Shown piece by piece: positions 37,802 to 46,173 of a stretch of 51,972 nt of DNA (position 1 is its first letter; each line of letters opens with the position of its first letter). Origin of the DNA: Candidatus Polarisedimenticolia bacterium. Lineage in GTDB: Bacteria; Acidobacteriota; Polarisedimenticolia; Gp22-AA2. The notes under the pieces were generated by a model. The model ran no database searches and had not been told where the DNA came from. It saw only the letters and a list, made by a program, of their open reading frames with translations. Made by a program: the position numbers and the translations under genes. The stretch is taken from contig DASYUH010000011.1 in assembly GCA_036001465.1 (NCBI GenBank), forward strand, positions 1 through 51,972, read 5' to 3'.

Positions 37802-39312
37802 ACCGCCCTCTCCCACGCCACGTAGCGCTCCTCCGCCTCGGCCCTCGAGAGGCGCGGCCGGACGATCACATCCCCCGGACGTCGCCTCGGGGAGCCGGTC
37901 CCGCGCGCGCCTGGCCACCACGAGGACGGGGAGCGGGTGAGAAGCGCCGCCCCGAGGCAGCCGGCGTCCGGAGACTCGCGGACGATGACGGGCCGCTGCA
38001 GCAGATCGGCCTGCGCCTGCAGAAGCGTGCGGCAGCGGGTGAGACCTCCCGCGGCCAGCACCGGTCCCTTGCCCTGATGCCGCGGCGCGGCCCGGACGAT
38101 CTCGGCGCAGCGGCAGGCGATCGATTCGACCACCGCGCGCAGCAGGTCGCGCGTCGAGGCGCGCTTCACGTCTCCGGCGAAGCGCGGCCGTGCGGCCGGG
38201 TCCCAGCGCGGCGCCCCGAGCCCGGAGACCGCGGGCAGGAAATGGACCGTGCGCTCCCGGCCCGGGTCCTTCCCCAGCTGGCGGTCCAGGTCGGAGGCGC
38301 GCAGGCGCAGCCGCAACCGGGCGGCCGCCCAGTCGATCGCAGTCCCCGCCGCGTTCACGGTCCCCTCGACCGCGTAGCGCGCCTCGCTTCGTGATCCCGC
38401 CGCCGCCGTCCCCCGCCAGGAGGCGACCATCGTCGTCAGGAGGCCGGGGACCCGCGCGAGCCGTGCGCCCGTGCCGATCAGGACGAAGGCCCCGGAGCCG
38501 TAGTTGATCGCGATGGATCCGTCGTCCCGGCACCCCAGGCCGATGAGCGCCCCCTGCTGGTCCCCGGTCATCGCCCCGAGGCGGACGGGACGACCGGCCG
38601 CCTCGAGGCGCGCGCCATTCGCGAAGGACGTCGGCACGAGCGCCGGGAGCGCCGGGGCGTCCAGGAGCGGAGCCAGGCCGAACGTTTCGAACAGCCCCGG
38701 CTCCCAGGCCTGGGACGCGAGATCGAACAGGAGGGTGCGCTGCGCGTTGGCGTGATCGATGGCGTAGACCGCGCCGCCGCTCATCCGCCAGGCCAGGAAG
38801 GTGCCGAGCGTGCCCCACAGGGCCCTGCCCGCGGCCACCCTGCGACCCAGGCCGCGGACGTGCCGGAGCGCCCACGCCAGCTTCGCGGCCGCGTAGTGCG
38901 GGCTCAGGCGGAGGCCCGTGCGCTCGCGGACGGCCTCCTCGAGAGCGCCGCGGCCCGGACCGGCCGGGCCGCGGCGGGAGGCTCCCCGCAGCCGGTCGCA
39001 CAACGCCGCGCCGCGCAGGTCCTGCCAGGAGTAGGCGGGAGTCAGCGGGCGCCCCGAGTCCCGGTCCCAGAAAAGAACGGTCGAGCGCTGCGTGGCGATC
39101 CCGAGGGTCTCCGGCTCGCCGCCGCGCCCGGGGAGGACCGCGTGCAGCGACGCCATGGCCGCGGCCAGGACCTCCTCGGCATCGTGCTCGACCCGTCCGC
39201 CCGGCCGTCGGCGTGTCGCGATGCCGCGGCGCGCCGCCCTGCCGTCGCGTCCGTCGCGCCGCACCAGGATGGCCTTGATGCTCGACGATCCGAGATCGAG
39301 CCCCGCCGGCAT
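37777..39312 (-). CDS. FGGY-family carbohydrate kinase
   Basis: 511 aa ATP-dependent sugar or polyol kinase. The first actin-like domain opens with AGLDLGSSSIKAILV (phosphate-binding loop). LGIATQRSTVLFWDRDSGRPLTPAYSWQD is the conserved FGGY region. LGAMTGDQQGALIGLG and INYGSGAFVLIGTG lie at the interdomain hinge, and GPVLAAGGLTRCRTLLQ is the C-terminal FGGY signature region. Glycerol-, xylulo- or gluconokinase-like; the substrate cannot be told from sequence alone. The start at 39312 is preferred; ATG 39321 is possible, but a TACAAT -10-like string overlaps it. No sugar transporter or regulator is adjacent. Confidence 0.85.
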   Translation of the reverse strand: MPAGLDLGSSSIKAILVRRDGRDGRAARRGIATRRRPGGRVEHDAEEVLAAAMASLHAVLPGRGGEPETLGIATQRSTVLFWDRDSGRPLTPAYSWQDLRGAALCDRLRGASRRGPAGPGRGALEEAVRERTGLRLSPHYAAAKLAWALRHVRGLGRRVAAGRALWGTLGTFLAWRMSGGAVYAIDHANAQRTLLFDLASQAWEPGLFETFGLAPLLDAPALPALVPTSFANGARLEAAGRPVRLGAMTGDQQGALIGLGCRDDGSIAINYGSGAFVLIGTGARLARVPGLLTTMVASWRGTAAAGSRSEARYAVEGTVNAAGTAIDWAAARLRLRLRASDLDRQLGKDPGRERTVHFLPAVSGLGAPRWDPAARPRFAGDVKRASTRDLLRAVVESIACRCAEIVRAAPRHQGKGPVLAAGGLTRCRTLLQAQADLLQRPVIVRESPDAGCLGAALLTRSPSSWWPGARGTGSPRRRPGDVIVRPRLSRAEAEERYVAWERAVYGRAASR

Positions 39313-39335
39313 GAAGCGCATTGTAACGCGCCGCG

Positions 39336-39365
39336 TTGACCGAGGGGCTGCGGGCGTGCGATTCT
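39336..39365 (+). promoter_or_regulatory. Possible promoter for the polysaccharide deacetylase gene
   Basis: -35 TTGACC (39336-39341), 18-nt spacer, extended -10 TGC-GATTCT (hexamer 39360-39365), ending 8 nt before the ATG, implying a leaderless or near-leaderless mRNA. It lies in the 61-bp gap with the divergent kinase. Confidence 0.4.
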
Positions 39366-39373
39366 GCGGCACC

Positions 39374-40306
39374 ATGCCGGGCCTCGCGAATGTCCTGACG
39401 GTCGACCTGGAGGAGTGGTTCCACATTGACGAGGCGCTGATTCCCGCCGGGGACTGGGACCGGCTGCCGAGCCGCGTCGAGGAGAACACCCGGGCGCTGC
39501 TCGCTCTCCTCGACGAGTGCCGGGTGCGCGCGACCTTCTTCACCGTCGGCTGGACGGCGGCGAGGCACCAGGGTCTCATCCACGAGATCCACGAGCGCGG
39601 GCACGAGATCGCGACGCACGGCTACCTGCACGCTTCGGTCGCGGCGATGTCGGAGGAGGAATTCGCCGCCGATCTGAAGGCGGCCCGCGCGGCCGTCGAA
39701 GGCTGCACCGGGGGGCCGGTCGTGGGATACCGCGCGCCACGCTGGACCCTCGGGGGCGTTCCCGGCGCGGGACGGAGAGGCAAGGCGTCGGGCATGGTCG
39801 CGCCGGCCGTGGACGCCCTCATCCGCGAGGGATTCCAGTACGACTCCAGCCTGGCGCCGATCGTCCATATCGGCGACCCGGACTGGCCACGCCACCCCTA
39901 CCGTATCGATCGACCCGGCGGGTCGCTCGTGGAGCTGCCGCCCCTGGTCGGGAGGCGCTTCGGCGTCCGGCTCCTGTTCGCCGGGGGATGGGCGCTCCGG
40001 AGCGTGCCGAACCGGCTGCTCCTGCGGGAGATCGAGGCGCGCAATCGGGAGGGGGTCCCGGCCGTCATCGACGTGCACACCTGGGAGCTCGATCCGGACC
40101 CGCCCCGCGTCCGCCTGCCGTATCTGTACCGTCTCGCGCACTACGGCGGCCTGCGCGGCTTCCGGGCCAAGCTGAAGGACCTGCTCCGGAGCGCGACCTG
40201 GTCCCCGGCGCGCGACTACGTCGTCGGCCGGGGCCGGGGCGAGGAGGGCGGCCGTCCCTCGGGAGGAACCTCGGGACGGCCGCGGCGCCTCGGGTTGGCG
40301 CCATGA
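39374..40306 (+). CDS. Polysaccharide deacetylase, NodB-like with DUF3473-type C-terminus
   Basis: 310 aa. NodB-fold metal-dependent deacetylase: TVDLEEWFHIDE (first Asp), RVRATFFTVGWTA, GHEIATHGYLH (the HxxxH-type metal site), and GYRAPRWTL. The C-terminal part (ALRSVPNRLLLREIEARNREG ... DVHTWELDPDPPRV) matches the DUF3473 segment found in deacetylases of exopolysaccharide/exosortase loci. No signal peptide is seen, consistent with that subgroup. A long basic tail follows ~295. No exosortase or PEP-CTERM protein is in the window. ATG 39374 begins at the conserved domain; longer in-frame starts run into the divergent kinase gene and are rejected. Confidence 0.88.
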   Translation: MPGLANVLTVDLEEWFHIDEALIPAGDWDRLPSRVEENTRALLALLDECRVRATFFTVGWTAARHQGLIHEIHERGHEIATHGYLHASVAAMSEEEFAADLKAARAAVEGCTGGPVVGYRAPRWTLGGVPGAGRRGKASGMVAPAVDALIREGFQYDSSLAPIVHIGDPDWPRHPYRIDRPGGSLVELPPLVGRRFGVRLLFAGGWALRSVPNRLLLREIEARNREGVPAVIDVHTWELDPDPPRVRLPYLYRLAHYGGLRGFRAKLKDLLRSATWSPARDYVVGRGRGEEGGRPSGGTSGRPRRLGLAP

Positions 40307-40322
40307 CGAGAACGGCAGGCTT

Positions 40323-40526
40323 CTAGGAGGATTTCGGGGCGGCGGCGCGAGCCGCCGCCCCCTGGAAGGAACGACCCGAAGCTCCCGGAACGCCCGCCCC
40401 CAGGCGCTGCCGCGTTTCCGGATCGTCCCCCCAGATGACGCATCTCAGGATCTGGCCCATCCGCTCCGTCCTTTCCGTCGCATGGCGATCGAGTTCGATC
40501 GGCAGCAATGGCAATCCGGGTGCCAT
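40323..40526 (-). CDS. Doubtful small ORF, 67 aa
   Basis: The N-terminal part reads LPLLPIELDRHATERTERMGQILRC, with ordinary-looking codons and mixed residue types, unlike the Arg/Pro/Ala-rich shadows nearby. The C-terminal part (QGAAARAAAPKSS) is encoded by the hairpin. No convincing Shine-Dalgarno sequence precedes the ATG, and I recognise no family. An in-frame stop lies about 40 nt upstream. It could be a genuine small protein or a chance frame. Confidence 0.25.
   Translation of the reverse strand: MAPGLPLLPIELDRHATERTERMGQILRCVIWGDDPETRQRLGAGVPGASGRSFQGAAARAAAPKSS
40336..40361 (+). terminator. Perfect 11-bp GC hairpin with GCGA tetraloop
   Basis: GGGGCGGCGGC (40336-40346), loop GCGA, GCCGCCGCCCC (40351-40361). 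It starts 30 nt after the deacetylase stop. No T-tract follows on either strand, so it may be a Rho-independent site lacking a U-tract, or an mRNA 3'-end stabiliser. GCGA is a GNRA loop, which stabilises RNA hairpins. Confidence 0.45.
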
Positions 40527-40684
40527 CGGCCCGCGCGGCGCGGCCCCGTCCGGGCGGTCTCACGCAACTGCGCCAGGCACGATGGTTCGGCGGTCAGGGC
40601 GGAAGAGAGGCCCGGCGGTTCGAACGATCCGATGCCGCGCGCGGCGTCCGCCTCCGAACACGCGCGACCGCCGCCGCTCGGGGT

Positions 40685-40714
40685 TTGACAGGTCCGGAGC
40701 CCGCGTGCTACAGA
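40685..40714 (+). promoter_or_regulatory. Promoter for the methyltransferase/glycan operon
   Basis: Perfect -35 TTGACA (40685-40690), 18-nt spacer, extended -10 TGC-TACAGA (hexamer 40709-40714), ending 7 nt before the ATG at 40722, again predicting a leaderless transcript. Confidence 0.5.
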
Positions 40715-40721
40715 GTTCCTG

Positions 40722-41480
40722 ATGATCGCCAAGGTCGCCCGGAGCATCCGCAAGCGTGCCGGCCGGCTGCTGGGCGCGCCTTTGAAGCCCGAGGAGCTCC
40801 TGCGCCGCAAGACAATCGCCCGCGTCTTTCTGCGCGGCGAAGGGATCGAAATCGGGGCCCTGCACAATCCGCTGAAGGTGCCGCCGGCGGCGCGCGTCCG
40901 GTACGTCGACCGGATGGGCCTGGACGGCCTGCACCGGGAGTACCCGGAGCTGGCGGGCAAGAGGCTCGTCCCCGTCGACATCGAGGACGACGGGGAGACC
41001 CTGCGGACGCTGAAGGACGGCTCCCAGGATTTCGTCATCGCGAACCACTTCGTCGAGCATTGCGAGGATCCGATCCGCGCCCTGGGCAACATGCTGCGGG
41101 TCCTCCGGCCCGGCGGCATCCTGTACGTGGCGATACCGGACAAGCGCTACACCTTCGACCGGGACCGCCCGGTCACGCCGATCGAGCACCTGCTGCGCGA
41201 CTATCGGGAGGGCCCGGCCTGGTCGCGGCGGCAGCACTTCGAGGAATGGACGCGGCTGGTGAGCAAGATCAGCGATGCCTCGAAGGCGGCGCGCGAGGCG
41301 GACGAGCTGATGACCAAGGGGGCGCCGATCCATTTCCACGTCTGGACCCAGGCGGAGATGCTCGAGATGCTGGCGGCGCTGCGGGCGATCCGGGCGTTCG
41401 ACATCGAGCTCATGTTCCGCAGGGACAACGAGGTGATCTTCGTCCTGAGGATGGAGCCGGTGGAGAGGGCCGATGCCTGA
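40722..41480 (+). CDS. Class I SAM-dependent methyltransferase of the glycan locus
   Basis: 252 aa. After a basic N-terminal helix, motif I reads GEGIEIGALHNPLKV. ANHFVEHCEDPIRALGNMLRVLRPGGILYVAIPDKRYTF is the methyltransferase-11 core with motifs II-III. A C-terminal segment WTQAEMLEMLAALRA follows. This subtype occurs in O-antigen and exopolysaccharide clusters, where it may methylate sugars, but the acceptor is unknown. No Shine-Dalgarno site is seen before ATG 40722, in keeping with leaderless initiation. It overlaps the next gene by 8 nt. Confidence 0.8.
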   Translation: MIAKVARSIRKRAGRLLGAPLKPEELLRRKTIARVFLRGEGIEIGALHNPLKVPPAARVRYVDRMGLDGLHREYPELAGKRLVPVDIEDDGETLRTLKDGSQDFVIANHFVEHCEDPIRALGNMLRVLRPGGILYVAIPDKRYTFDRDRPVTPIEHLLRDYREGPAWSRRQHFEEWTRLVSKISDASKAAREADELMTKGAPIHFHVWTQAEMLEMLAALRAIRAFDIELMFRRDNEVIFVLRMEPVERADA

Positions 41481-42771
41481 GGCACGCACGCTCGTTCTCG
41501 GCGGCGGCATGACCGGCCTGGCGGCCGGGATCGCCTCCGGCTTCCCGGTCCTGGAGGCCACGGAGGAGCCGGGAGGCATCTGCTCGTCCTACTACGTCCG
41601 TCCCCAGACCTCGAAGCGCCTGCCGCGCGTCCCGGACGACGGCCGCGCCTATCGCTTCGAGCTTGGCGGCGGGCACTGGATCTTCGGCGGCGACCCGGCG
41701 GTCCTGCGGTTCATCCGGTCGCTGGCCGAGGTGCGCACGTACGAGCGAGTGTCGTCGGTCTACTTTCCGGACACCCGGCTGTACGTGCCGTACCCGCTGC
41801 AGAACCACCTCGGGCATCTCGAGCGGAATCTGGCCATGAAGGCGCTGGCCGAGATGGCGGCCCCGCAGCGTCCCTGCCGGACCATGGAAGAGTGGCTGGT
41901 GAACAGTTTCGGGGAATCGCTGTGCGAGCGGTTCTTCTTCCCGTTCCACGAGCTGTACACCGCGGGGCTGTATACGGACATCGCCCCCCAGGATCCCTAC
42001 AAGTCGCCGAGCGGCTTCGCCGCGGCCATCAAGGGGGCGTTCGAGAAGGCGCAGCCCGTCGGCTACAACATCACCTACGTCTATCCGATCGAGGGACTGA
42101 ACAGCCTGGCGCAGCGGATGGCGGCGCGCGGCGAGGTCCGCTACGGAAAAAAGGTGACCGGCATCGACGTGAAGCGAAAGGCCGTCGCCTGCGAGGACGG
42201 CAGCGAGGCGCGGTACGAGCGCCTGATCTCGACGCTGCCGCTCAACGTCATGATCGAGCTGTGCGGGATGACCCTGGACGAGCGGCCCGACCCGTACACC
42301 TCGGTGCTGGCCCTGAACCTCGGGGCGGCGCGCGGGGCGCGCTGCCCGGACGATCACTGGCTCTACGTGCCGCGCTCGCGCTCCGGCTTCCACCGCGTCG
42401 GCATCTACAGCAACGTCGATCGCTCCTTCCTGCCGGAGCCGTCGCGGGCGAGCGGGGACCGCGTGAGCCTCTACATCGAGCGGGCCTACGCGCGTCGCCG
42501 GCCGCCGGCGGATGAAGTGGAGACCTACGCGCGCTCGACCGTGGAGGAGCTCCGCGACTGGGGCTTCATCAAGGAGGCCGAGGTCATCGACCCGACCTGG
42601 ATCGAGGTCGCCCGCACCTGGTCCTGGCCGGGGTCGCGCTGGCGGTCGAAGGCGCTGCAGGCGCTCGCCGACCAGGAGATCTACCAGGTCGGCCGCAACG
42701 GCCGCTGGATCTTTCAGGGCATCGCCGACTCGATACGCGACGGCTTCTACGTGGGGCAGGCGCTGCGCTGA
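41473..42771 (+). CDS. FAD-dependent amine-oxidase/UDP-galactopyranose-mutase-like protein
   Basis: 432 aa. Dinucleotide-binding start TLVLGGGMTGLAAGIASG, then the short E-A-T-EEPGG segment that binds the FAD ribose. RFELGGGHWIFGG and YVPYPLQNHLGHL are found in the protoporphyrinogen-oxidase/UGM-like flavoproteins of surface-polysaccharide clusters. FFFPFHELYTAGLY and YPIEGLNSLAQRM lie in the substrate domain, and the C-terminus (GRNGRWIFQGIADSIRDG) completes the FAD site. It may convert a nucleotide sugar or act as an oxidase; true UGM residues cannot be confirmed by eye. It overlaps the upstream methyltransferase gene by 8 nt. Confidence 0.78.
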   Translation: MPEARTLVLGGGMTGLAAGIASGFPVLEATEEPGGICSSYYVRPQTSKRLPRVPDDGRAYRFELGGGHWIFGGDPAVLRFIRSLAEVRTYERVSSVYFPDTRLYVPYPLQNHLGHLERNLAMKALAEMAAPQRPCRTMEEWLVNSFGESLCERFFFPFHELYTAGLYTDIAPQDPYKSPSGFAAAIKGAFEKAQPVGYNITYVYPIEGLNSLAQRMAARGEVRYGKKVTGIDVKRKAVACEDGSEARYERLISTLPLNVMIELCGMTLDERPDPYTSVLALNLGAARGARCPDDHWLYVPRSRSGFHRVGIYSNVDRSFLPEPSRASGDRVSLYIERAYARRRPPADEVETYARSTVEELRDWGFIKEAEVIDPTWIEVARTWSWPGSRWRSKALQALADQEIYQVGRNGRWIFQGIADSIRDGFYVGQALR

Positions 42772-42806
42772 GGGGCGCGCCCGACCGCGTCGGGTGGAGG
42801 AGACGG

Positions 42807-42980
42807 GTGCGCATCAACGATGTCCTCCCGGCCGTCCACCTGACCGGCGGGGTGCGGGTCATCGTCGAGATGGCCGAGGGGCCCGCCCGGTGCGGACATC
42901 AGGTGACCCTGACCGCGTTCGGCAGAGACGGCGATCTCGGCTTCGTCCTGAGGAAAGCGATCCCACGGGAGGACGCCTGA
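42807..42980 (+). pseudogene. N-terminal remnant of a GT4-type glycosyltransferase (57 codons)
   Basis: GTG 42807 preceded by GGAGGAGA (42794-42801). The product begins MRINDVLPAVHLTGGVRVIV, followed by EMAEGPARCGHQVTLTAFGRDGD: the first beta-alpha-beta unit of a GT-B glycosyltransferase with its glycine-rich loop and RGHxVTL strand. A full enzyme would be about 350-400 aa, but it stops at TGA 42978-42980, directly before asnB. The join at about 42950 looks like the edge of an inserted or swapped segment. It might still be translated and couple asnB to the upstream genes. Confidence 0.7.
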
Positions 42981-44831
42981 ATGTGTGGAATCGCGGGGGT
43001 GGTCTGGAGCGATCCGCATCGCCCCGCGGACGGCGATTTGCTGGAGCGCATGTGCGCCCGGATCCACCACCGCGGTCCGGACGATTCCGGGACTCTGGTC
43101 CACGGCCCAGCCGCGCTCGGCGTGAAGCGTCTTTCGATCATCGACGTAGCGGGCGGGCACCAGCCGATATGGAACGAGGACCGAACCCGGGCGATCGTGT
43201 TCAACGGCGAGATCTACAACTACCGGGAGCTGCGGCCAGGGCTCGTCGCACGCGGTCATCGGTTCACGACCGAGTCCGACACCGAAGTGATCTTGCACCT
43301 CTACGAAGAAGAAGGGGCGGCCTGTGTCGAGCGCCTCAGGGGCATGTTCGCCTTCGCCATCTATGATCGGGAGACGCGTTCCATCCTGCTGGCGCGCGAT
43401 CAGGTCGGCATCAAGCCGCTGTATTACATCGTCGAGCCTGACCGGCTGCTGTTCGCCTCGGAGGTCAAGGCGCTGCTCGCGGCCGGCATCGATCGCGCGA
43501 TCGATCCGCTTGCGCTGGACCTCTTCCTCTGCTACCGCTACATCCCCGGAGAACGCACAATCTTTTCGACGGTGCACAAGCTGCCCCCCGGCCACGTGGC
43601 CCACTACCGCGGCGGATCCCTGGAGACGCGGAGATACTGGCGCCTTGAAATCGATGGCGGCGTGCAGGTCAGCGACCCGGCGGAGGCGACGCACCGGTTG
43701 CTGGATCAATCGGTCCGCCTGCACCTGCGATCGGACGTCCCGGTCGGTGCCTTTCTCAGCGGCGGCATCGACTCGAGCGCGCTGGTGGCGCTCATGATGA
43801 GGTACCGGCCTCAGGGCGAACCGGTCAGGACATTCAGCGTCGGCTTCGAAGACCCGAAGTTCCAGGAGTTCGAGTACTCTCGTGAGGTTGCCAGGGCGCT
43901 CGGCACGGAGCACACCGAGCTGCTGCTGACGGATGATGATTACGCCGCGGCCCTGGACGATTTCATCTGGTTCGTCGACCAGCCGATGGCGGACCCTGCC
44001 TCGCTGCCGGTCATGCTGTTGTCGCGTAAGGCGAAGGAGTCGGTGACCGTTGTCCTGTCGGGCGAAGGCGGGGACGAGGTCTTCCTGGGTTACTCGCAAT
44101 ACGCCAGGGCGCTCCAGGCCCTGGAATCGCGCGGCCAGGAGGCCGCGATCGACGCCTTCATTGCAGGCAGCCGATACTTCGGTGCCGTCAACAGGACGCT
44201 GCTACGAGGCGACCTGCAAGAGGATCTCCGGAAGCACGACCCGTTGCGGAGGATTCGCGACGCCCTGGGCGCCACGGAAGGGACACTCCTGAGACGGATG
44301 CTGCGAGCCGATCTCGAAACCTGGATGCCGGACAATCTTCTGGTGAAGGCGGACACGATGAGCATGGCCGCGTCGATCGAGACGCGGGTGCCCTATCTGG
44401 ACATCGATCTCGTCGGCTTCACCCTGGCGCTGCCCGACCGGGTGCAGACGCCCCGAACCGCGCGCAGTCTGTTCCACCGCCCCCGCCTCCTGACCAAGCC
44501 GCTTTTGCGAGCGATCGCGAAGGGCCTCGTACCGCGTCGGATCCTGGGGCGCGAGAAGGTGGGGTTCCCGGTCCCCTTTGCCCGAATCCTCGCGGGCCCG
44601 CTACGCGGACGCGCCGAAGAAACCTTCGCGAGCGGGGCCTTTGCCGAGCGCGGCCTCTTCGACCCGGAGGCGGTGCGGGAGCGTTTCCGTCGCCTGCTGG
44701 CCGGCGACCGGAAGGAGGCCTTTCCGGTCTGGATGGCGTTTTGCTTCGAGCGCTTCTGCACGGCATTCGTGGACGAGTCGCATGAGGAGCGCGGCTCGGC
44801 TATGGCAGGACATCTCAGTCCGCTGGCCTGA
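42981..44831 (+). CDS. asnB: Asparagine synthase (glutamine-hydrolysing), surface-glycan type
   Basis: 616 aa. N-terminal glutaminase with catalytic Cys2 (MCGIAGVVW), IHHRGPDDSG, RLSIIDVAGGHQP and FNGEIYNYREL. The C-terminal synthetase domain has the PP-loop LSGGIDSS (259-266), SGEGGDEVFLGY, and KADTMSMAASIETRVPYLD. Paralogs inside glycan loci amidate uronic acids or other carboxylates rather than aspartate. The position between glycosyltransferases favours such a role here, but sequence alone does not decide. Its ATG follows the remnant's stop immediately. The stop overlaps the next ATG by one base. Base composition is slightly less GC-rich than the flanking genes. Confidence 0.93.
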   Translation: MCGIAGVVWSDPHRPADGDLLERMCARIHHRGPDDSGTLVHGPAALGVKRLSIIDVAGGHQPIWNEDRTRAIVFNGEIYNYRELRPGLVARGHRFTTESDTEVILHLYEEEGAACVERLRGMFAFAIYDRETRSILLARDQVGIKPLYYIVEPDRLLFASEVKALLAAGIDRAIDPLALDLFLCYRYIPGERTIFSTVHKLPPGHVAHYRGGSLETRRYWRLEIDGGVQVSDPAEATHRLLDQSVRLHLRSDVPVGAFLSGGIDSSALVALMMRYRPQGEPVRTFSVGFEDPKFQEFEYSREVARALGTEHTELLLTDDDYAAALDDFIWFVDQPMADPASLPVMLLSRKAKESVTVVLSGEGGDEVFLGYSQYARALQALESRGQEAAIDAFIAGSRYFGAVNRTLLRGDLQEDLRKHDPLRRIRDALGATEGTLLRRMLRADLETWMPDNLLVKADTMSMAASIETRVPYLDIDLVGFTLALPDRVQTPRTARSLFHRPRLLTKPLLRAIAKGLVPRRILGREKVGFPVPFARILAGPLRGRAEETFASGAFAERGLFDPEAVRERFRRLLAGDRKEAFPVWMAFCFERFCTAFVDESHEERGSAMAGHLSPLA

Positions 44832-45955
44832 TGCGCCTCAAGATCCTGAATTACGCCTGGCACATCGGTCATCAGTACGAGCTGCATCGCCTGCCGCATG
44901 ATTTCTTTCTTCTGACCGGTGAAGGATTCCGCCGATGGAACTTCAAGTCGAGGCCGCTCCGGCCCAACGTCAAGTTCGTTCCGGTCGGAGGGCTGAGAGA
45001 TGGACATGGCTTCGACCTTGCGATCCTGCATTTCGACGAGGACATCCTCGAGCCGTCGCCCTCCCTGCCTTATCCGTTCCGGACGCTTCTCGAATGCCTC
45101 CGAATCCCGATCATCGCCATCTGCCACGGGCCGGCGCCCTTCAGGCCGGGCGCCGAGGGGGACGCGGGCGCAGCGGTGACTGTCGACGAGTCAAAACGAC
45201 GCGCCGTCATCGAGCTCATAGGGGAGAGGGCGCTGGTCATCACGAATTCCCACCAGGCCGCCCGGGAGTGGCGGTTTCCCCGCTCACGCACCATCTGGCA
45301 TGGGCTGGATCCGGACGAATACCCCCGGACCACCTACGAGCGGAAGGTTCTGACCATCATCAACTCCCTGGCACGGAAGCCCCTGTACCAGGGCCACGAC
45401 CTCTACAGGCAGGCGATGACCGCTCTGCCGTGCGATTACCTGGGGAAGGACCCTGGAAGGGAATTTCGACGGCTGCCGCCCCCGCGGCCAAGCTGGAGCC
45501 CCTGGCGAATGCTTTGGAACGCGGCAGACTTCCTGGGCGGCAAGAGCGATGAGGCCCGCAGCGCCCGCGGGTGGCGGCGATGGATCTCCGACGGCTACTC
45601 GCGGGCTTACTTCGGCGCCTACCGCGGCCTAATCGCACGATACTCGATCTATTTGAATCCCACCCTTCGCAGCCCGATGCCGCGCAGCCGCCTGGAGGCT
45701 CTATTCTGCGGGCTGGCCCTCGTGACCACGCGTCACCACGACGTGGACCTGTGGCTGGAGGACGGTGTGACCGGGTTCTGCGCCGACGATGCCCCCACGC
45801 TCCGCGACCGCCTGCGGATCTTGTGCGACGATCCGGCCCTCTGTCGTAAATTGGGGCGTGCCGGGCGGGAGATGGCCCAGGAACGGTTCCACATCAGCCA
45901 CTTTCTCGCGAAATGGCAGGACACGATCGAAGAGGTGCAGGGCTCGCGACGATGA
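44831..45955 (+). CDS. GT-B glycosyltransferase (GT4-like)
   Basis: 374 aa. MRLKILNYAWHIGHQYELHRLPHDFFLLTG resembles the start of a group of glycosyltransferases from cell-wall polymer loci. ITNSHQAAREW and IWHGLDPDEYP close the first domain. Toward the end, RSPMPRSRLEALFCGLALVTTRHHDVDLWLEDGVTGF is the donor-site region of GT4 enzymes, containing the E of the EX7E motif in altered form (SRLEALFCGLALV). The C-terminal helix KLGRAGREMAQERF is usual. Coupled to asnB by a TGATG overlap and to the next small ORF by ATGA. Confidence 0.82.
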   Translation: MRLKILNYAWHIGHQYELHRLPHDFFLLTGEGFRRWNFKSRPLRPNVKFVPVGGLRDGHGFDLAILHFDEDILEPSPSLPYPFRTLLECLRIPIIAICHGPAPFRPGAEGDAGAAVTVDESKRRAVIELIGERALVITNSHQAAREWRFPRSRTIWHGLDPDEYPRTTYERKVLTIINSLARKPLYQGHDLYRQAMTALPCDYLGKDPGREFRRLPPPRPSWSPWRMLWNAADFLGGKSDEARSARGWRRWISDGYSRAYFGAYRGLIARYSIYLNPTLRSPMPRSRLEALFCGLALVTTRHHDVDLWLEDGVTGFCADDAPTLRDRLRILCDDPALCRKLGRAGREMAQERFHISHFLAKWQDTIEEVQGSRR

Positions 45956-46173
45956 CGACGGAAACGCGCGGACGATTCGAGCCGCATGCGTACAAGAACC
46001 ATTATCTCAGCAGGCACTCGGGCGCAAGCATCCTCAGCGCCACCCGGTTCTCGCAGGAGCGCCGGCGTCGGCCTCTTCGCCGGTTGAAGCACCCGGTGCG
46101 CCGGCTGTTCGCCAGGGCTCGCGCACCTGGTCGCACTCCCCATCTTATTATCTACATCGGCCGCAGGCGCTGA
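45952..46173 (+). CDS. Small basic protein of unknown function (73 aa)
   Basis: Begins MTTETRGRFEPHAYKNHYLS and ends PHLIIYIGRRR. About 20 of 73 residues are Arg. It overlaps the upstream glycosyltransferase by ATGA, and its stop is immediately followed by the ATG of the GT2 gene, so it sits tightly in the operon and is probably translated. I recognise no domain. It could be the C-terminal remnant of a longer enzyme (the PHLIIYIGRR ending looks like a buried strand and exit tail) or a small RNA- or lipid-binding protein. The codon use is less GC-extreme than in the next gene. Confidence 0.5.
   Translation: MTTETRGRFEPHAYKNHYLSRHSGASILSATRFSQERRRRPLRRLKHPVRRLFARARAPGRTPHLIIYIGRRR

Larger units (their letters stand above)
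40307..40721 (+). other. 415-bp gene-poor stretch
   Basis: Contains a strong GC hairpin (40336-40361) just after the deacetylase gene and a good promoter (40685-40714) at its end. The middle holds only overlapping short frames. The best of these is on the minus strand (40323-40526), listed separately with low confidence. Confidence 0.6.

Noticed and set aside
40617-40625. GGTTCGAAC, resembling a tRNA T-loop
   Set aside because: The flanking bases do not form a 5-bp T-stem and no acceptor or anticodon stem can be built around it.
40445-41143. 232-aa minus-strand frame over the methyltransferase start
   Set aside because: Overlaps a clear methyltransferase and its promoter; Arg/Ser/Pro-rich shadow.
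46140-46151. CCATCTTATTAT found here and again at 48832-48843
   Set aside because: Only 12 bp, in AT-rich spots, in unrelated positions with respect to genes; most likely chance.
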